Notes: generated by a model not told the origin, from the letters alone. Positions 1-7,190 are shown, numbered from the stretch's first letter. The stretch is DNA of 12,462 nucleotides from Bacteroidales bacterium (GCA_004555055.1 SFJN01000063.1:1-12462); one strand, 5' to 3'. Program-made: numbers and translations.

Positions 1-905
1 CGGATGCATCCGATGATTTCGTTCACATCCTTCACACCGTGGGCATCGAGCCACTCGTTCATGCCGTCGATGACCTTCATGGTGACTGTGGGGTCGACGA
101 AATTTGCGGTACCAATCTGTACGGCGGTGGCACCGAGCATCATGAACTCCAGGGCATCGGTGGCGTTGGAAATGCCTCCGAGTCCGATGACGGGAATCTT
201 CACGGCCTTTGCCACCTGACTCACCATACGGAGTGCCACAGGCTTGACGCAGGGACCGGAAAGTCCGCCGGTGCCGATGCTCAGACGCGAGCAGCGGCGC
301 TCGATGTCGACACTCATGCCCATCAGCGTGTTGATGAGCGATACGGCATCGGCACCTTCAGCCTCCACGGCACGGGCAATGGCGGCAATGTCGGTGACGT
401 TGGGCGAAAGTTTCACGATGAGCGTCTTGTCGTAGGCTTTGCGGACGGCGCGTACCACAGAGGCGGCACCTTCGCAGGATGTGCCGAAAGCCATGCCGCC
501 GTCCTTGACGTTGGGGCACGAAATATTGAGCTCGATGGCAGGAATGTGCTCAAGTCCGTTGATGCGGGCGGCACATTCGGCATAGTTCTCAGGAGCGCTT
601 CCGGAGACATTGACGATGACATTGCTGTCGATGCCGGCAAGCTGGGGATAGATGTGTGTGGCAAAGTGTTCCACACCCTTGTTCTGAAGGCCGACACAGT
701 TGAGCATGCCGGATGCCGATTCGGCCATTCGGGGATAGTCGTTGCCCTGACGGGGCTGGAGGGTGGTACCCTTCACCACGAAGCCTCCCAGACGGTTGAG
801 GTCGACGAGGTCGGCGAACTCAAGGCCATAGCCGAAAGTTCCGGAGGCCGTCATCACAGGGTTCTTGAGGGAAAGGTTGCCTATCTTTACTTGAAGATTT
901 GCCAT
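1..905 (-). CDS. pyrD: Dihydroorotate dehydrogenase, class 1B catalytic subunit (3' end cut by window)
   Basis: This is the catalytic FMN subunit of NAD-dependent dihydroorotate dehydrogenase, a cytosolic enzyme that makes orotate in pyrimidine synthesis. I translated 301 residues from ATG at 903-905, and only the last few are missing. It begins MANLQVKIGNLSLKNPVMTA. A lysine lies in VVKGTT (Lys45), the LNCVGLQNKG loop follows, and NISCPN places Cys130 where class 1B enzymes keep their catalytic base. Later come IVKLSPNVTD, SLINTLMG and the phosphate-binding GLGGIS and IQIGTA-like (VQIGTANF) segments. Cysteine rather than serine as base, plus the adjacent pyrK, marks class 1B. An in-frame TAG lies 12 nt before the ATG, so a longer start is excluded. 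A 133-nt gap separates it from pyrK upstream, unusually long for this pair. I see no exact TAnnTTTG promoter in the gap, so cotranscription with pyrK is likely. Confidence 0.96.
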   Translation of the reverse strand, partial: MANLQVKIGNLSLKNPVMTASGTFGYGLEFADLVDLNRLGGFVVKGTTLQPRQGNDYPRMAESASGMLNCVGLQNKGVEHFATHIYPQLAGIDSNVIVNVSGSAPENYAECAARINGLEHIPAIELNISCPNVKDGGMAFGTSCEGAASVVRAVRKAYDKTLIVKLSPNVTDIAAIARAVEAEGADAVSLINTLMGMSVDIERRCSRLSIGTGGLSGPCVKPVALRMVSQVAKAVKIPVIGLGGISNATDALEFMMLGATAVQIGTANFVDPTVTMKVIDGMNEWLDAHGVKDVNEIIGCI

Positions 906-1038
906 AACGGGATTGTTCTATGGATGAGAATGATGGGGTTCCGGAAGTTCCGTACATGCTTGCTACCATAGCGGATGTCAGAAGATGCGGTGTTTCCGGC
1001 GGTTGAGGAGTGAAATCTGCAATATGGAAATCAAGAAC

Positions 1039-1809
1039 TTAGAACCAGGTAAGCTCAGTGGTGGGGAATACAGGCCCTTCGGTGCATACGCAGACATTGC
1101 CGCGCACGGTCTTCTCGACGCAGCAAAGGCAGGCACCGAGTCCGCAGGCCATCATGTTCTCGAGACTCACTTCGCAGGGCACTCCGGCCTGGCGTGCCCA
1201 GAGTGCCACGGCACGCATCATGGGTTTCGGACCGCAGGCAGCGGCGGCATCGAAATGCTTGGCGCCGAGGATGCTGTGCTGGGTGACGAAACCGCGTTCG
1301 CCGAGGGTAGCGTCTTCGGTGGTCACAGACACCTCGCCCAACTCACGGAAACGCTCCAGCTGCAGGATGTCCTTGGCACTGCGGCCTCCAAGGAGGAAGT
1401 GGGGACGGGCACCGGCCTTGAGGAGGGCCTTGCCATACTGGAGCATGGGAGCGGTACCCACTCCACCGCCGACGAGGAGGATGTCGCCAGCCGTATGGAT
1501 GGTGAAACCGTTGCCGAGGGGGAAGAGGGTGCTGAGGGTGTCGCCCTGACGGAGCCGCGCAAGGGCTCGCGTACCGGGGCCCACAAGGTGGATGAGCAGG
1601 TCGAGGCGATTGGTCCCGGCATCGCACCAGTTGATGCTGATGGGGCGGCGGAGCATCACCTTGGGTTCGCCCTCGACAGCAAGCTGCACGAACTGTCCGG
1701 GAAGACATTCCGGCATCTCGCCCGAAGGGTCGGAAAGAGAAAGCAGCACATAGTCGTCGCGAAGGAATTCCACCTGGGTGATGACCATGTCTTTGAGGTA
1801 CTTTTTCAT
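1039..1809 (-). CDS. pyrK: Dihydroorotate dehydrogenase electron-transfer subunit PyrK
   Basis: This subunit carries FAD and a 2Fe-2S cluster and passes electrons from PyrD's FMN to NAD+. From MKKYLKDMVI it is 256 residues. The FAD-binding part has RRPISIN (about 54-60), LVGPGT and FPLGNGF. The nucleotide-binding part has LLVGGGVGTAPM (about 111-122), LLGGRSAKD and ACGPKPMM. Near the C-terminus Cys222, Cys227, Cys230 and Cys242 form C-x4-C-x2-C-x11-C before EGPVF, the expected 2Fe-2S site. Cys229 and Cys240 lie close by. I prefer the ATG at 1809 because Bacteroidales PyrK proteins begin MKKY. An ATG nine codons upstream (1836) would add MLPEKTIHD and cannot be excluded. It lies 67 nt downstream of the binding-protein gene and 133 nt upstream of pyrD, all in one direction. 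Confidence 0.95.
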   Translation of the reverse strand: MKKYLKDMVITQVEFLRDDYVLLSLSDPSGEMPECLPGQFVQLAVEGEPKVMLRRPISINWCDAGTNRLDLLIHLVGPGTRALARLRQGDTLSTLFPLGNGFTIHTAGDILLVGGGVGTAPMLQYGKALLKAGARPHFLLGGRSAKDILQLERFRELGEVSVTTEDATLGERGFVTQHSILGAKHFDAAAACGPKPMMRAVALWARQAGVPCEVSLENMMACGLGACLCCVEKTVRGNVCVCTEGPVFPTTELTWF

Positions 1810-1876
1810 GTCGTGTATCGTTTTTTCCGGCAGCACCTTCCGGTCGCCGCCTTGGGATTCTCATTCAGGATTATCG

Positions 1877-2944
1877 TCATTTGACGCCCGTCCTGTACTT
1901 CGGCAGGCGCAGGGTGTCGAGGATTTCGACGGGGAGGTCGAAGCGATTGATGAGGGCACTGTCGGCGGCATGCGTGCCCCGACGGTTAAGGTCGGCGGCC
2001 GCCAGACGGTAAGCCTCCTTGAGGAGCTTCAACTGCTGTTGCTTGCGGGGCTTCTTCAACACATCGGTCCGGAAACAGAGTGCCGCCCTCGAAACGGTGT
2101 CGGCCTTCCAGACAATGCGGTGTCCGAAACCTACAGAGGCAAGCGTGGCGTAGGGTTCGGGAAGCATGGCGGCATCCACCTGGCTCTCGTCGAGCATATG
2201 TTGCCGCAGGACAATGTCGTTGATCTGCGCCTGATAGATGTCAGACTCCTTGAGGCCTGCCGACGCCAGGGCCTGCTTCAGACATTCCGAGGAGGCCGAG
2301 AAGCGTGCCACGGCTACTGTGCGCTTGCGCATCTTCGCCACTTCGCGAATACGCAGCATGACACTGGTGACCATCCGCCAGGTGTTTTCAAGGCGTATGG
2401 CCTCGGTAAGCTCCGGCATGGGGTAGAAACGCTTCGGGGCAGGGGTTGCCGTCCCTTTGGCGGCACCGGATTTTGCAGAGCCTCCAGAGGCGGGTTTCGT
2501 TGTCTTGCCTCCTTTTCCTCCTTTGGCGCTCTTGCCTTGCTGCCTTACGGCATGCGTGGCTTTGCCCTCTACCTCCCGATAGCGGGCAAGGCGTGCATCG
2601 TCGATGACGGCAGCGTCGTAGACTCGGGTGCGACGCATGATGGAATCGATGTCGAACTGCGAACGTTCGGTGCGGATGGCGAGCTGCAGTCCGAGGCTGT
2701 CGCAGACACCGCTCTCCACGGCATGATAGAACGGAAGGCAGTCGAGCGTTGGGGTGCAGATGATGTTGAGGGCAAGCGTATCGACGACGATGGCCTCACG
2801 GGGCTGCTTCCCGCCTTCGGCATCACCCTTGTCCGGGAAGAGCGAAAAGAGCACTGCCGCCAGGACCACCGTGCCGGCTGCTACGGCTATCCATGCGTTG
2901 CGCGAGAGCGAGGAGAAGAATTTCAGACTTTTTTCTTTCCACAT
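1877..2944 (-). CDS. Membrane-anchored substrate-binding-like protein (SsuA/NMT1-type fold), orphan
   Basis: From MWKEKSLKFF it is 355 residues. It has a short basic N-terminus, one hydrophobic segment (about 17-36, AWIAVAAGTVVLAAVLFSLF) with no lipobox cysteine, then a domain resembling SsuA/NMT1-type periplasmic binding proteins. The cues are TPTLDCLPFYHAVESGV (about 64-80), the switch-like YDAAVIDDARLARY, and AAMLPEPYATLA (about 258-269). I infer an inner-membrane-anchored ligand binder facing the periplasm; the ligand is unknown. A Gly/Lys/Ser/Ala-rich stretch at about 136-172 interrupts the domain. No ABC permease or ATPase gene adjoins it, so it may serve a distant transporter or be a sensor. 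An upstream in-frame ATG at 3001 would add 19 residues. I chose 2944 because it puts a compact basic segment before the membrane helix. It lies 67 nt upstream of pyrK and probably shares its transcript. I saw no clear promoter. Confidence 0.72.
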   Translation of the reverse strand: MWKEKSLKFFSSLSRNAWIAVAAGTVVLAAVLFSLFPDKGDAEGGKQPREAIVVDTLALNIICTPTLDCLPFYHAVESGVCDSLGLQLAIRTERSQFDIDSIMRRTRVYDAAVIDDARLARYREVEGKATHAVRQQGKSAKGGKGGKTTKPASGGSAKSGAAKGTATPAPKRFYPMPELTEAIRLENTWRMVTSVMLRIREVAKMRKRTVAVARFSASSECLKQALASAGLKESDIYQAQINDIVLRQHMLDESQVDAAMLPEPYATLASVGFGHRIVWKADTVSRAALCFRTDVLKKPRKQQQLKLLKEAYRLAAADLNRRGTHAADSALINRFDLPVEILDTLRLPKYRTGVK

Positions 2945-3045
2945 GATAGAGAAGTTACTGTTTGGAGAGAGGCTTTCCGCCAGAAGATGCTGCAACTGCA
3001 ACAGAGAAAGAGAGAGAAAACAAGCGGGGAAAGCCGGACAGACAG

Positions 3046-3092
3046 AAAAAAACGGCCCCGTCTTTCTACCGGAAGAAGAACGACGGGGCCGT
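3046..3092 (-). terminator. Intrinsic terminator downstream of pgk
   Basis: The arms acggccccgtc (3052-3062) and gacggggccgt (3082-3092) are a perfect 11-bp inverted repeat around a 19-nt loop. On the minus strand the GC-rich stem runs into seven T residues (complement of the A run 3046-3052). It lies about 60 nt past the pgk stop codon and 100 nt before the binding-protein start. It should therefore end pgk transcription and separate pgk from the downstream operon. No T-run follows on the plus strand, so it is one-directional. Confidence 0.88.
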
Positions 3093-3099
3093 AAGGAAG

Positions 3100-3143
3100 T
3101 GAGGCAGTTTTCCTGAAGGTAGAACTAATATCTCACTGCCTCA
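3100..3143 (-). repeat. 9-bp inverted repeat just after the pgk stop codon
   Basis: tgaggcagt (3100-3108) and actgcctca (3135-3143) are perfectly complementary, with a 26-nt loop. In the pgk mRNA this hairpin starts about 10 nt after the stop codon and comes before the GC-rich terminator. It has no T-tract of its own, so it is more likely a 3'-UTR stem that may protect the transcript end than a second terminator. Confidence 0.55.
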
Positions 3144-3152
3144 GTTACGGGT

Positions 3153-4397
3153 TTATCCCTGGATGGCAGCCACACCGGGGAGCACCTTGCCCTCGATGGC
3201 CTCGAGGAGTGCACCACCACCGGTGGAGATGTAGGAAACCTTGTCGGTAAGTCCGAACTTGGTGACGCAGGCTACAGAGTCGCCGCCACCGATAAGGGAG
3301 AATGCACCTTCGGCAGTAGCCTCAGCGATGGCTTCGCCGATGGCACGGCTACCTGCGGTGAAGTTGTCGAATTCGAACACTCCGGCAGGACCGTTCCACA
3401 GGATGGTCTTGCAGCCCTTGATGGCCTCAGCGAAACGCTTCTGTGCCTCGGGACCTGCATCCAGACCTTCCCATCCTTCGGGGATGGCATTGGCAGGGCA
3501 TACCTGGGTGTTGGCATCGTTGGAGAAGGCATCGGCGGCCACAGCATCGGGAGCCATGACGAGCTCTACGCCGTTCTTCTTGGCAAGTTCCTCTACACCG
3601 AGTGCCACATCGAGTTTGTCGAGCTCTACGATGCTGTTACCGATTTCACCACCGTGAGCCTTGGCGAAGGTGTAGGTCATACCACCGCAGAGGATGAGCT
3701 TGTCGACCTTGCCGAGGAGATTCTCGATGATGCCGATTTTGGAGGAAACCTTGGAACCGCCCATGATGGCGATGAAGGGACGCTTGATGTCCTTGAGGAC
3801 AGCATCAACGGCCTTCACTTCCTTCTCCATGAGGAAGCCGAGCATCTTGCTGTCGGCATCGAAGTAGTCGGCAATGACAGCAGTCGAAGCGTGCTTGCGG
3901 TGAGCGGTACCGAATGCGTCCATCACGTAAAGGTCGGCATAGCTGGCGAGGGTCTTTGCGAACTCCTTCTGGCGGGCCTTCATTTCCTTCTTGGCCTCGT
4001 CGTATTCTGGAGTACCCTTCTCCACACCTACGGGCTTGCCTTCCTCTTCGGGATAGTAGCGGAGGTTCTCGAGGAGAAGCACTTCACCGGGCTTGAGGGC
4101 GGCAGCAGCCTCCTGGGCCTTGGCGCAGTCGGGAGCAAAGGTGACAGGGGTTCCGAGGGCTTCGGCAACGGCGTCCTTAATCTGTCCGAGGGAGAGTTCG
4201 GGCTTTACCTTACCCTTGGGCTTGCCCATATGGCTCATGATGATGAGCGCACCGCCCTGTGCGAGGATGTGCTTGAGGGTGGGGAGGGCACCGCGGATAC
4301 GGGTGTCGTCGGTAATCTTACCGTCCTGAAGGGGCACATTGAAGTCTACGCGCACGATAGCCTTCTTGCCTGCAAAATTGCATTCAGAAATTGTCAT
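3153..4397 (-). CDS. pgk: Phosphoglycerate kinase
   Basis: This cytosolic glycolytic enzyme transfers phosphate from 1,3-bisphosphoglycerate to ADP. The 414-residue protein is full length. N-domain substrate-binding motifs are VRVDFNVPL (15-23), TDDTRIRGALPT, SHMGKPKG and ENLRYYPEE, then DAFGTAHRKHAS. C-domain nucleotide-binding motifs are GGSKVSSKIGIIENLL, the glycine-rich CGGMTYTF, NGPAGVFEF and GGGDSVA near the end. An extra segment after ENLRYYPEEEG (roughly VGVEKGTPEYDEAKKEMKAR) accounts for its being longer than the usual 390 or so residues, and such an insert is familiar in Bacteroidetes enzymes. The start MTISECNFAGKKA is the natural one, about 40 nt below an excellent promoter. It has its own terminator, so it is probably a single-gene unit. 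Its codons are strongly biased to GCC, ATC and AAG, as expected for a highly expressed gene. Confidence 0.98.
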   Translation of the reverse strand: MTISECNFAGKKAIVRVDFNVPLQDGKITDDTRIRGALPTLKHILAQGGALIIMSHMGKPKGKVKPELSLGQIKDAVAEALGTPVTFAPDCAKAQEAAAALKPGEVLLLENLRYYPEEEGKPVGVEKGTPEYDEAKKEMKARQKEFAKTLASYADLYVMDAFGTAHRKHASTAVIADYFDADSKMLGFLMEKEVKAVDAVLKDIKRPFIAIMGGSKVSSKIGIIENLLGKVDKLILCGGMTYTFAKAHGGEIGNSIVELDKLDVALGVEELAKKNGVELVMAPDAVAADAFSNDANTQVCPANAIPEGWEGLDAGPEAQKRFAEAIKGCKTILWNGPAGVFEFDNFTAGSRAIGEAIAEATAEGAFSLIGGGDSVACVTKFGLTDKVSYISTGGGALLEAIEGKVLPGVAAIQG

Positions 4398-4438
4398 TGT
4401 TTCGTGGTTTTATGTGTTTGTTGTGGTTTTCGTACGCG

Positions 4439-4469
4439 CAAATTTACAACTAAATTCTGAGGATGCAAA
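4439..4469 (-). promoter_or_regulatory. Bacteroidetes-type sigma-ABfr promoter of pgk
   Basis: Read on the minus strand, TTTG (complement of 4466-4469) and TAAATTTG (complement of 4439-4446) are separated by exactly 19 nt. This matches the Bacteroidetes consensus TTTG-N19-21-TAnnTTTG. Transcription should start near 4430-4433 and give a leader of about 35 nt before the pgk ATG. The leader is A-rich on the coding strand and has no Shine-Dalgarno sequence, as is normal in this phylum. Confidence 0.85.
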
Positions 4470-4889
4470 CATTACCGCGGCTTTTTTGCCGATTTCGGCG
4501 GTTTTGGTTTTCCCAAAAGTCAGCAAGACTTTTGTTTTTACTTCCGCGAGGGGCAGAAATCCTTCGGCAAAACGCTGCAAAACGCTGTGTGGCAGCGGTT
4601 GGGAAGGCAAAAAAAAAGCGGTTCTTCAGGGAAATCCTGTGTCTGTTGCGCATCTCAGAAAAAACAAGACAAACCTCTTGCACTTGATGCAAAATGTCGC
4701 TTATGAGCCATTGATGCTGCAGCCGTCTGCCCCCCCTCCTCCGAGCGACCTCTGACATTTTCAGCCTGCCACCTCATCACCTTATCGGGTTTACCGCCCT
4801 CCCCTTTTCCTGCACCTTTTTTATGTATCCTACACCCTGTTCTACATCTGAAACTGTCAGAAAACACAGGAAGTCGAACGTTTCGTTAA
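4470..4889. other. Gene-free upstream part of the rpsA-pgk spacer
   Basis: I find no convincing gene here. The short reading frames have low-complexity or mixed-basic translations with no recognisable motif and no promoter or start context. Local items are a perfect 10-bp tandem duplication CAAAACGCTG (4568-4577 and 4578-4587), an A9 run near 4610, a small hairpin ttgca-cttga-tgcaa around 4678-4692, and a C-rich pyrimidine stretch near 4730-4740. Nothing resembles a tRNA or a structured RNA family I know. Confidence 0.5.
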
Positions 4890-5038
4890 GCGAGCGCAGA
4901 AGCCAAACTTGTTTGGATTATGCCGAGCGACAGAACCGATGGAGCAGCGAGAGGAGAGGCTGAGTTTACTCAGACTATCCCGAGTCGCGACAGAGGAAGA
5001 CGAAGTCAAACGAAGGTAGCATTACCAAGGCTTTGGTG
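4890..5038. repeat. Tandem diverged hairpin modules in the rpsA-pgk spacer
   Basis: Two modules of about 50 bp share the frame gcgag...gagaagc - hairpin - a(t/c)tat(g/c)ccgag...cgacagag. They lie at about 4890-4935 and 4947-4995. Their hairpins differ in sequence but keep perfect pairing: ccaaac-tt-gtttgg (4903-4916) in the first, ctgag-ttta-ctcag (4960-4973) in the second. A third hairpin, accaa-ggct-ttggt (5024-5037), follows in a weaker match to the same frame. Changed arms with conserved flanks point to selection on the fold, or to repeated insertion of one element family. I cannot name the family. Possibilities are a dispersed palindromic intergenic repeat, a small RNA, or sites for a DNA-binding protein. 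Confidence 0.6.
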
Positions 5039-5100
5039 TAGGAAATGCAGGACTTTTTCTGGATTTTTTTGAAGGAGGGAGGAAGGGAAGGAAACCGGAA

Positions 5101-5191
5101 ATCGAAAACATCGGACTTCTTTGCATCAAACATCCGTACTTTCATGCCAAAACCTCGGCACTTTACCTCATAGAAGTCCGATGTTTTTGAT
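5101..5191. repeat. 22-bp degenerate repeat array closed by an inverted copy
   Basis: Three 22-bp units stand head to tail at 5105-5126, 5127-5148 and 5149-5170. On the minus strand each carries a version of AAGT-n-C(c/g)GA(t/g)GTTT. A fourth copy lies in the opposite direction at 5172-5191. The first and last form a 20-bp inverted repeat (5101-5120 against 5172-5191) with one mismatch and a 51-nt loop that holds the other units. Transcribed either way it would make a long stable hairpin. No T-tract follows on either strand, so it is not a standard terminator. It lies 100 to 190 nt beyond the rpsA terminator. The likely identity is a dispersed intergenic repeat of Bacteroidales, which is inference. 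Confidence 0.68.
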
Positions 5192-5286
5192 TCCCCGGAA
5201 ACCGTTTCCTTGAGTGGGACGTGCTGTTCTTTTCTGAATCGTATGGATTGTGTTTCGTAGCTGAAACTGGGGTTTACTGATGCGCC

Positions 5287-5334
5287 AAAAAAAAACGCCC
5301 CACAATCCTTCCGCGGGGGAAGCACTGTGGAGCG
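5287..5334 (-). terminator. Intrinsic terminator of rpsA
   Basis: On the minus strand an 11-bp stem (5296-5306 with 5324-5334, including two G-U pairs in RNA) encloses a second stem cttcc/ggaag (5308-5312 with 5318-5322) with a 5-nt loop. It is followed at once by nine T residues (complement of 5287-5295). It lies 80 nt past the rpsA stop codon. The structure and U-tract are textbook, so rpsA should be transcribed separately from pgk. Confidence 0.88.
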
Positions 5335-5414
5335 TGGTTTTGCATGTTATTCCGGTGGGTGTGTGCCGCGTGTTTCATCGCGGCCGGCACGTCCGGAAGC
5401 TTTTCGGGTCAGGA

Positions 5415-7190
5415 TTATTCGCCCTTCTCCATCTGAGCCTTGAGGGCAGCCAGAGCGTCGATGTCACCGAGGGAGTTGACGGCAGCCTGGTTCTGGATAA
5501 CGGGAGCCTCCTCCTTCTGTGCGCGGGGAGCACGGGGAGCACGGGGCTTCTTCTCGGCACGAGCCTCCTCGAAGGTGCGGGTGTGGCTTACGAGGATGCG
5601 CTTGCTGTCCTTGTTGAATTCGAGCACCTTGAAGTCGAGGGTCTCACCCTTCTCTGCCTTGGTGCCGTCGGCCTTCACGAGGTTCTTGGGAGTAGCGAAG
5701 CCTTCAACGTCGTCACCGAGGGAGATGACAGCGCCCTTCTCTACAACCTCTACCACGGTACCCTGGTGTACGGTACCCTCTGCGAACTGGCCTTCGAAAG
5801 CATCCCAGGGGTTGGCCTCGAGCTGCTTGTGGCCAAGGCTGAGACGACGGTTGTCCTTGTCAATCTCGAGCACCTTCACCTCGATGGGCTCACCAATCTT
5901 GGTGAACTCGCTGGGGTGCTTCACCTTCTTGGTCCAGCTGAGGTCGGAGATGTGGATCAGACCGTCTACGCCTTCCTCAAGTTCTACGAACACGCCGAAG
6001 TTGGTGAAGTTGCGCACCTTGGCGGTGTGCTGGCTTCCAACGGGGTACTTCACTTCGATGTCCTTCCAGGGATCGTCCTTGAGCTGCTTGATACCAAGGC
6101 TCATCTTGCGGTCGGTGCGGTCGAGAGTAAGGATGACAGCCTCGATTTCGTCGCCTACCTTGAGGAAATCCTGTGCGGAACGGAGGTGCTGGCTCCAGCT
6201 CATTTCGCTGACGTGGATAAGACCTTCCACACCGGGAGCGATTTCCACGAATGCTCCGTAGTCGGTCATTACCACTACGCGGCCGCGTACCTTGTCGCCG
6301 ACCTTGAGCTCTGCATCAAGAGCATCCCAGGGATGGGGAGTGAGCTGCTTGATACCGAGGGCGATGCGACGCTTCTCCTCGTCGAAGTCGAGGATAACGA
6401 CCTTCACCTTCTGGTCGAGCTCGACAATCTTCTTGGGATCGTCTACGCGGCCCCAGCTGAGGTCGGTGATGTGAACGAGTCCGTCCACACCGCCAAGGTC
6501 GATGAACACACCGTAGGAGGTGATGTTCTTGACGGTACCCTCGAGCACCTGTCCCTTTTCGAGCTTGCTGATGATTTCCTGCTTCTGGGCCTCGAGTTCT
6601 GCCTCGATGAGTGCCTTGTGGCTGACAACGACATTCTTGTATTCCTGGTTAATCTTGACAACCTGGAATTCCATGGTCTTGCCGACGAATACATCGTAGT
6701 CGCGGATAGGCTTGACGTCGATCTGGCTTCCGGGGAGGAAGGCTTCGATACCGAATACGTCTACAATCATACCGCCCTTCGTACGGCACTTGATGAAGCC
6801 CTTGATGACTTCCTTGCTTTCGAGGGCAGCATTGATGCGCTCCCACGACTTGCTGGCACGGGCCTTCTTGTGCGAAAGCACGAGCTGACCCTTCTTGTCC
6901 TCGAGATTCTCGACATAGACTTCTACGGTGTCACCGGGGGCGAGGTCGGGATTGTAGCGGAACTCGCTTACGGGGATGATACCGTCGCTCTTGGAACCGA
7001 TGCGGACAACCACTTCACGCTTGCCGACGCTGATGACAGTACCGTCGGTCACCTCGTGCTCGTGAACATGGTTGAGGGTTTCATCATAGGCAGCTTCTGC
7101 GGCCTTCTTGTCTACTTCTGCAGCAGCACCGGATTCAAAGGCGTCCCAGTCAAAGTCTGCAAGGGGAGCAATGTTTTTAAGATTCTCCAT
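5415..7190 (-). CDS. rpsA: 30S ribosomal protein S1
   Basis: S1 binds mRNA on the small ribosomal subunit and helps unstructured leaders enter translation, which matters in Bacteroidetes because they rarely use Shine-Dalgarno pairing. From MENLKNIAPLADFDWDAFES it is 591 residues. Six S1 (OB-fold) repeats are visible at about 47-108, 126-192, 214-282, 299-369, 386-455 and 473-536. Repeats 3 to 5 are most canonical (YGVFIDLGGVDGLVHITDLSW, split here by no gap; DYGAFVEI...GLIHVSEMSW; FGVFVEL...GLIHISDLSW). An acidic N-terminal extension comes first. A basic RAPRAPRA tail (about 550-557) and a short ALAALKAQMEKG end close the protein. I reject the 30-codon longer frame to 7280 because its extra residues are unlike S1 and arise from the AT-rich leader. 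It diverges from the helicase gene and has its own terminator. Confidence 0.97.
   Translation of the reverse strand: MENLKNIAPLADFDWDAFESGAAAEVDKKAAEAAYDETLNHVHEHEVTDGTVISVGKREVVVRIGSKSDGIIPVSEFRYNPDLAPGDTVEVYVENLEDKKGQLVLSHKKARASKSWERINAALESKEVIKGFIKCRTKGGMIVDVFGIEAFLPGSQIDVKPIRDYDVFVGKTMEFQVVKINQEYKNVVVSHKALIEAELEAQKQEIISKLEKGQVLEGTVKNITSYGVFIDLGGVDGLVHITDLSWGRVDDPKKIVELDQKVKVVILDFDEEKRRIALGIKQLTPHPWDALDAELKVGDKVRGRVVVMTDYGAFVEIAPGVEGLIHVSEMSWSQHLRSAQDFLKVGDEIEAVILTLDRTDRKMSLGIKQLKDDPWKDIEVKYPVGSQHTAKVRNFTNFGVFVELEEGVDGLIHISDLSWTKKVKHPSEFTKIGEPIEVKVLEIDKDNRRLSLGHKQLEANPWDAFEGQFAEGTVHQGTVVEVVEKGAVISLGDDVEGFATPKNLVKADGTKAEKGETLDFKVLEFNKDSKRILVSHTRTFEEARAEKKPRAPRAPRAQKEEAPVIQNQAAVNSLGDIDALAALKAQMEKGE

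Noticed and set aside
39..971. 310-codon plus-strand open frame over pyrD
   Set aside because: It is antisense to a clear pyrD gene. Its His/Gly/Asp-rich translation has no recognisable domain and comes from the codon bias of the GC-rich gene.
4450..4758. Small open frames on both strands in the rpsA-pgk spacer
   Set aside because: Translations are Arg/Phe- or Ser/Pro-rich with no motif, promoter or start context, and one runs through the pgk promoter.
4975..5325. 116-codon minus-strand frame
   Set aside because: It crosses the rpsA terminator and both repeat arrays, so it is very unlikely to be coding.
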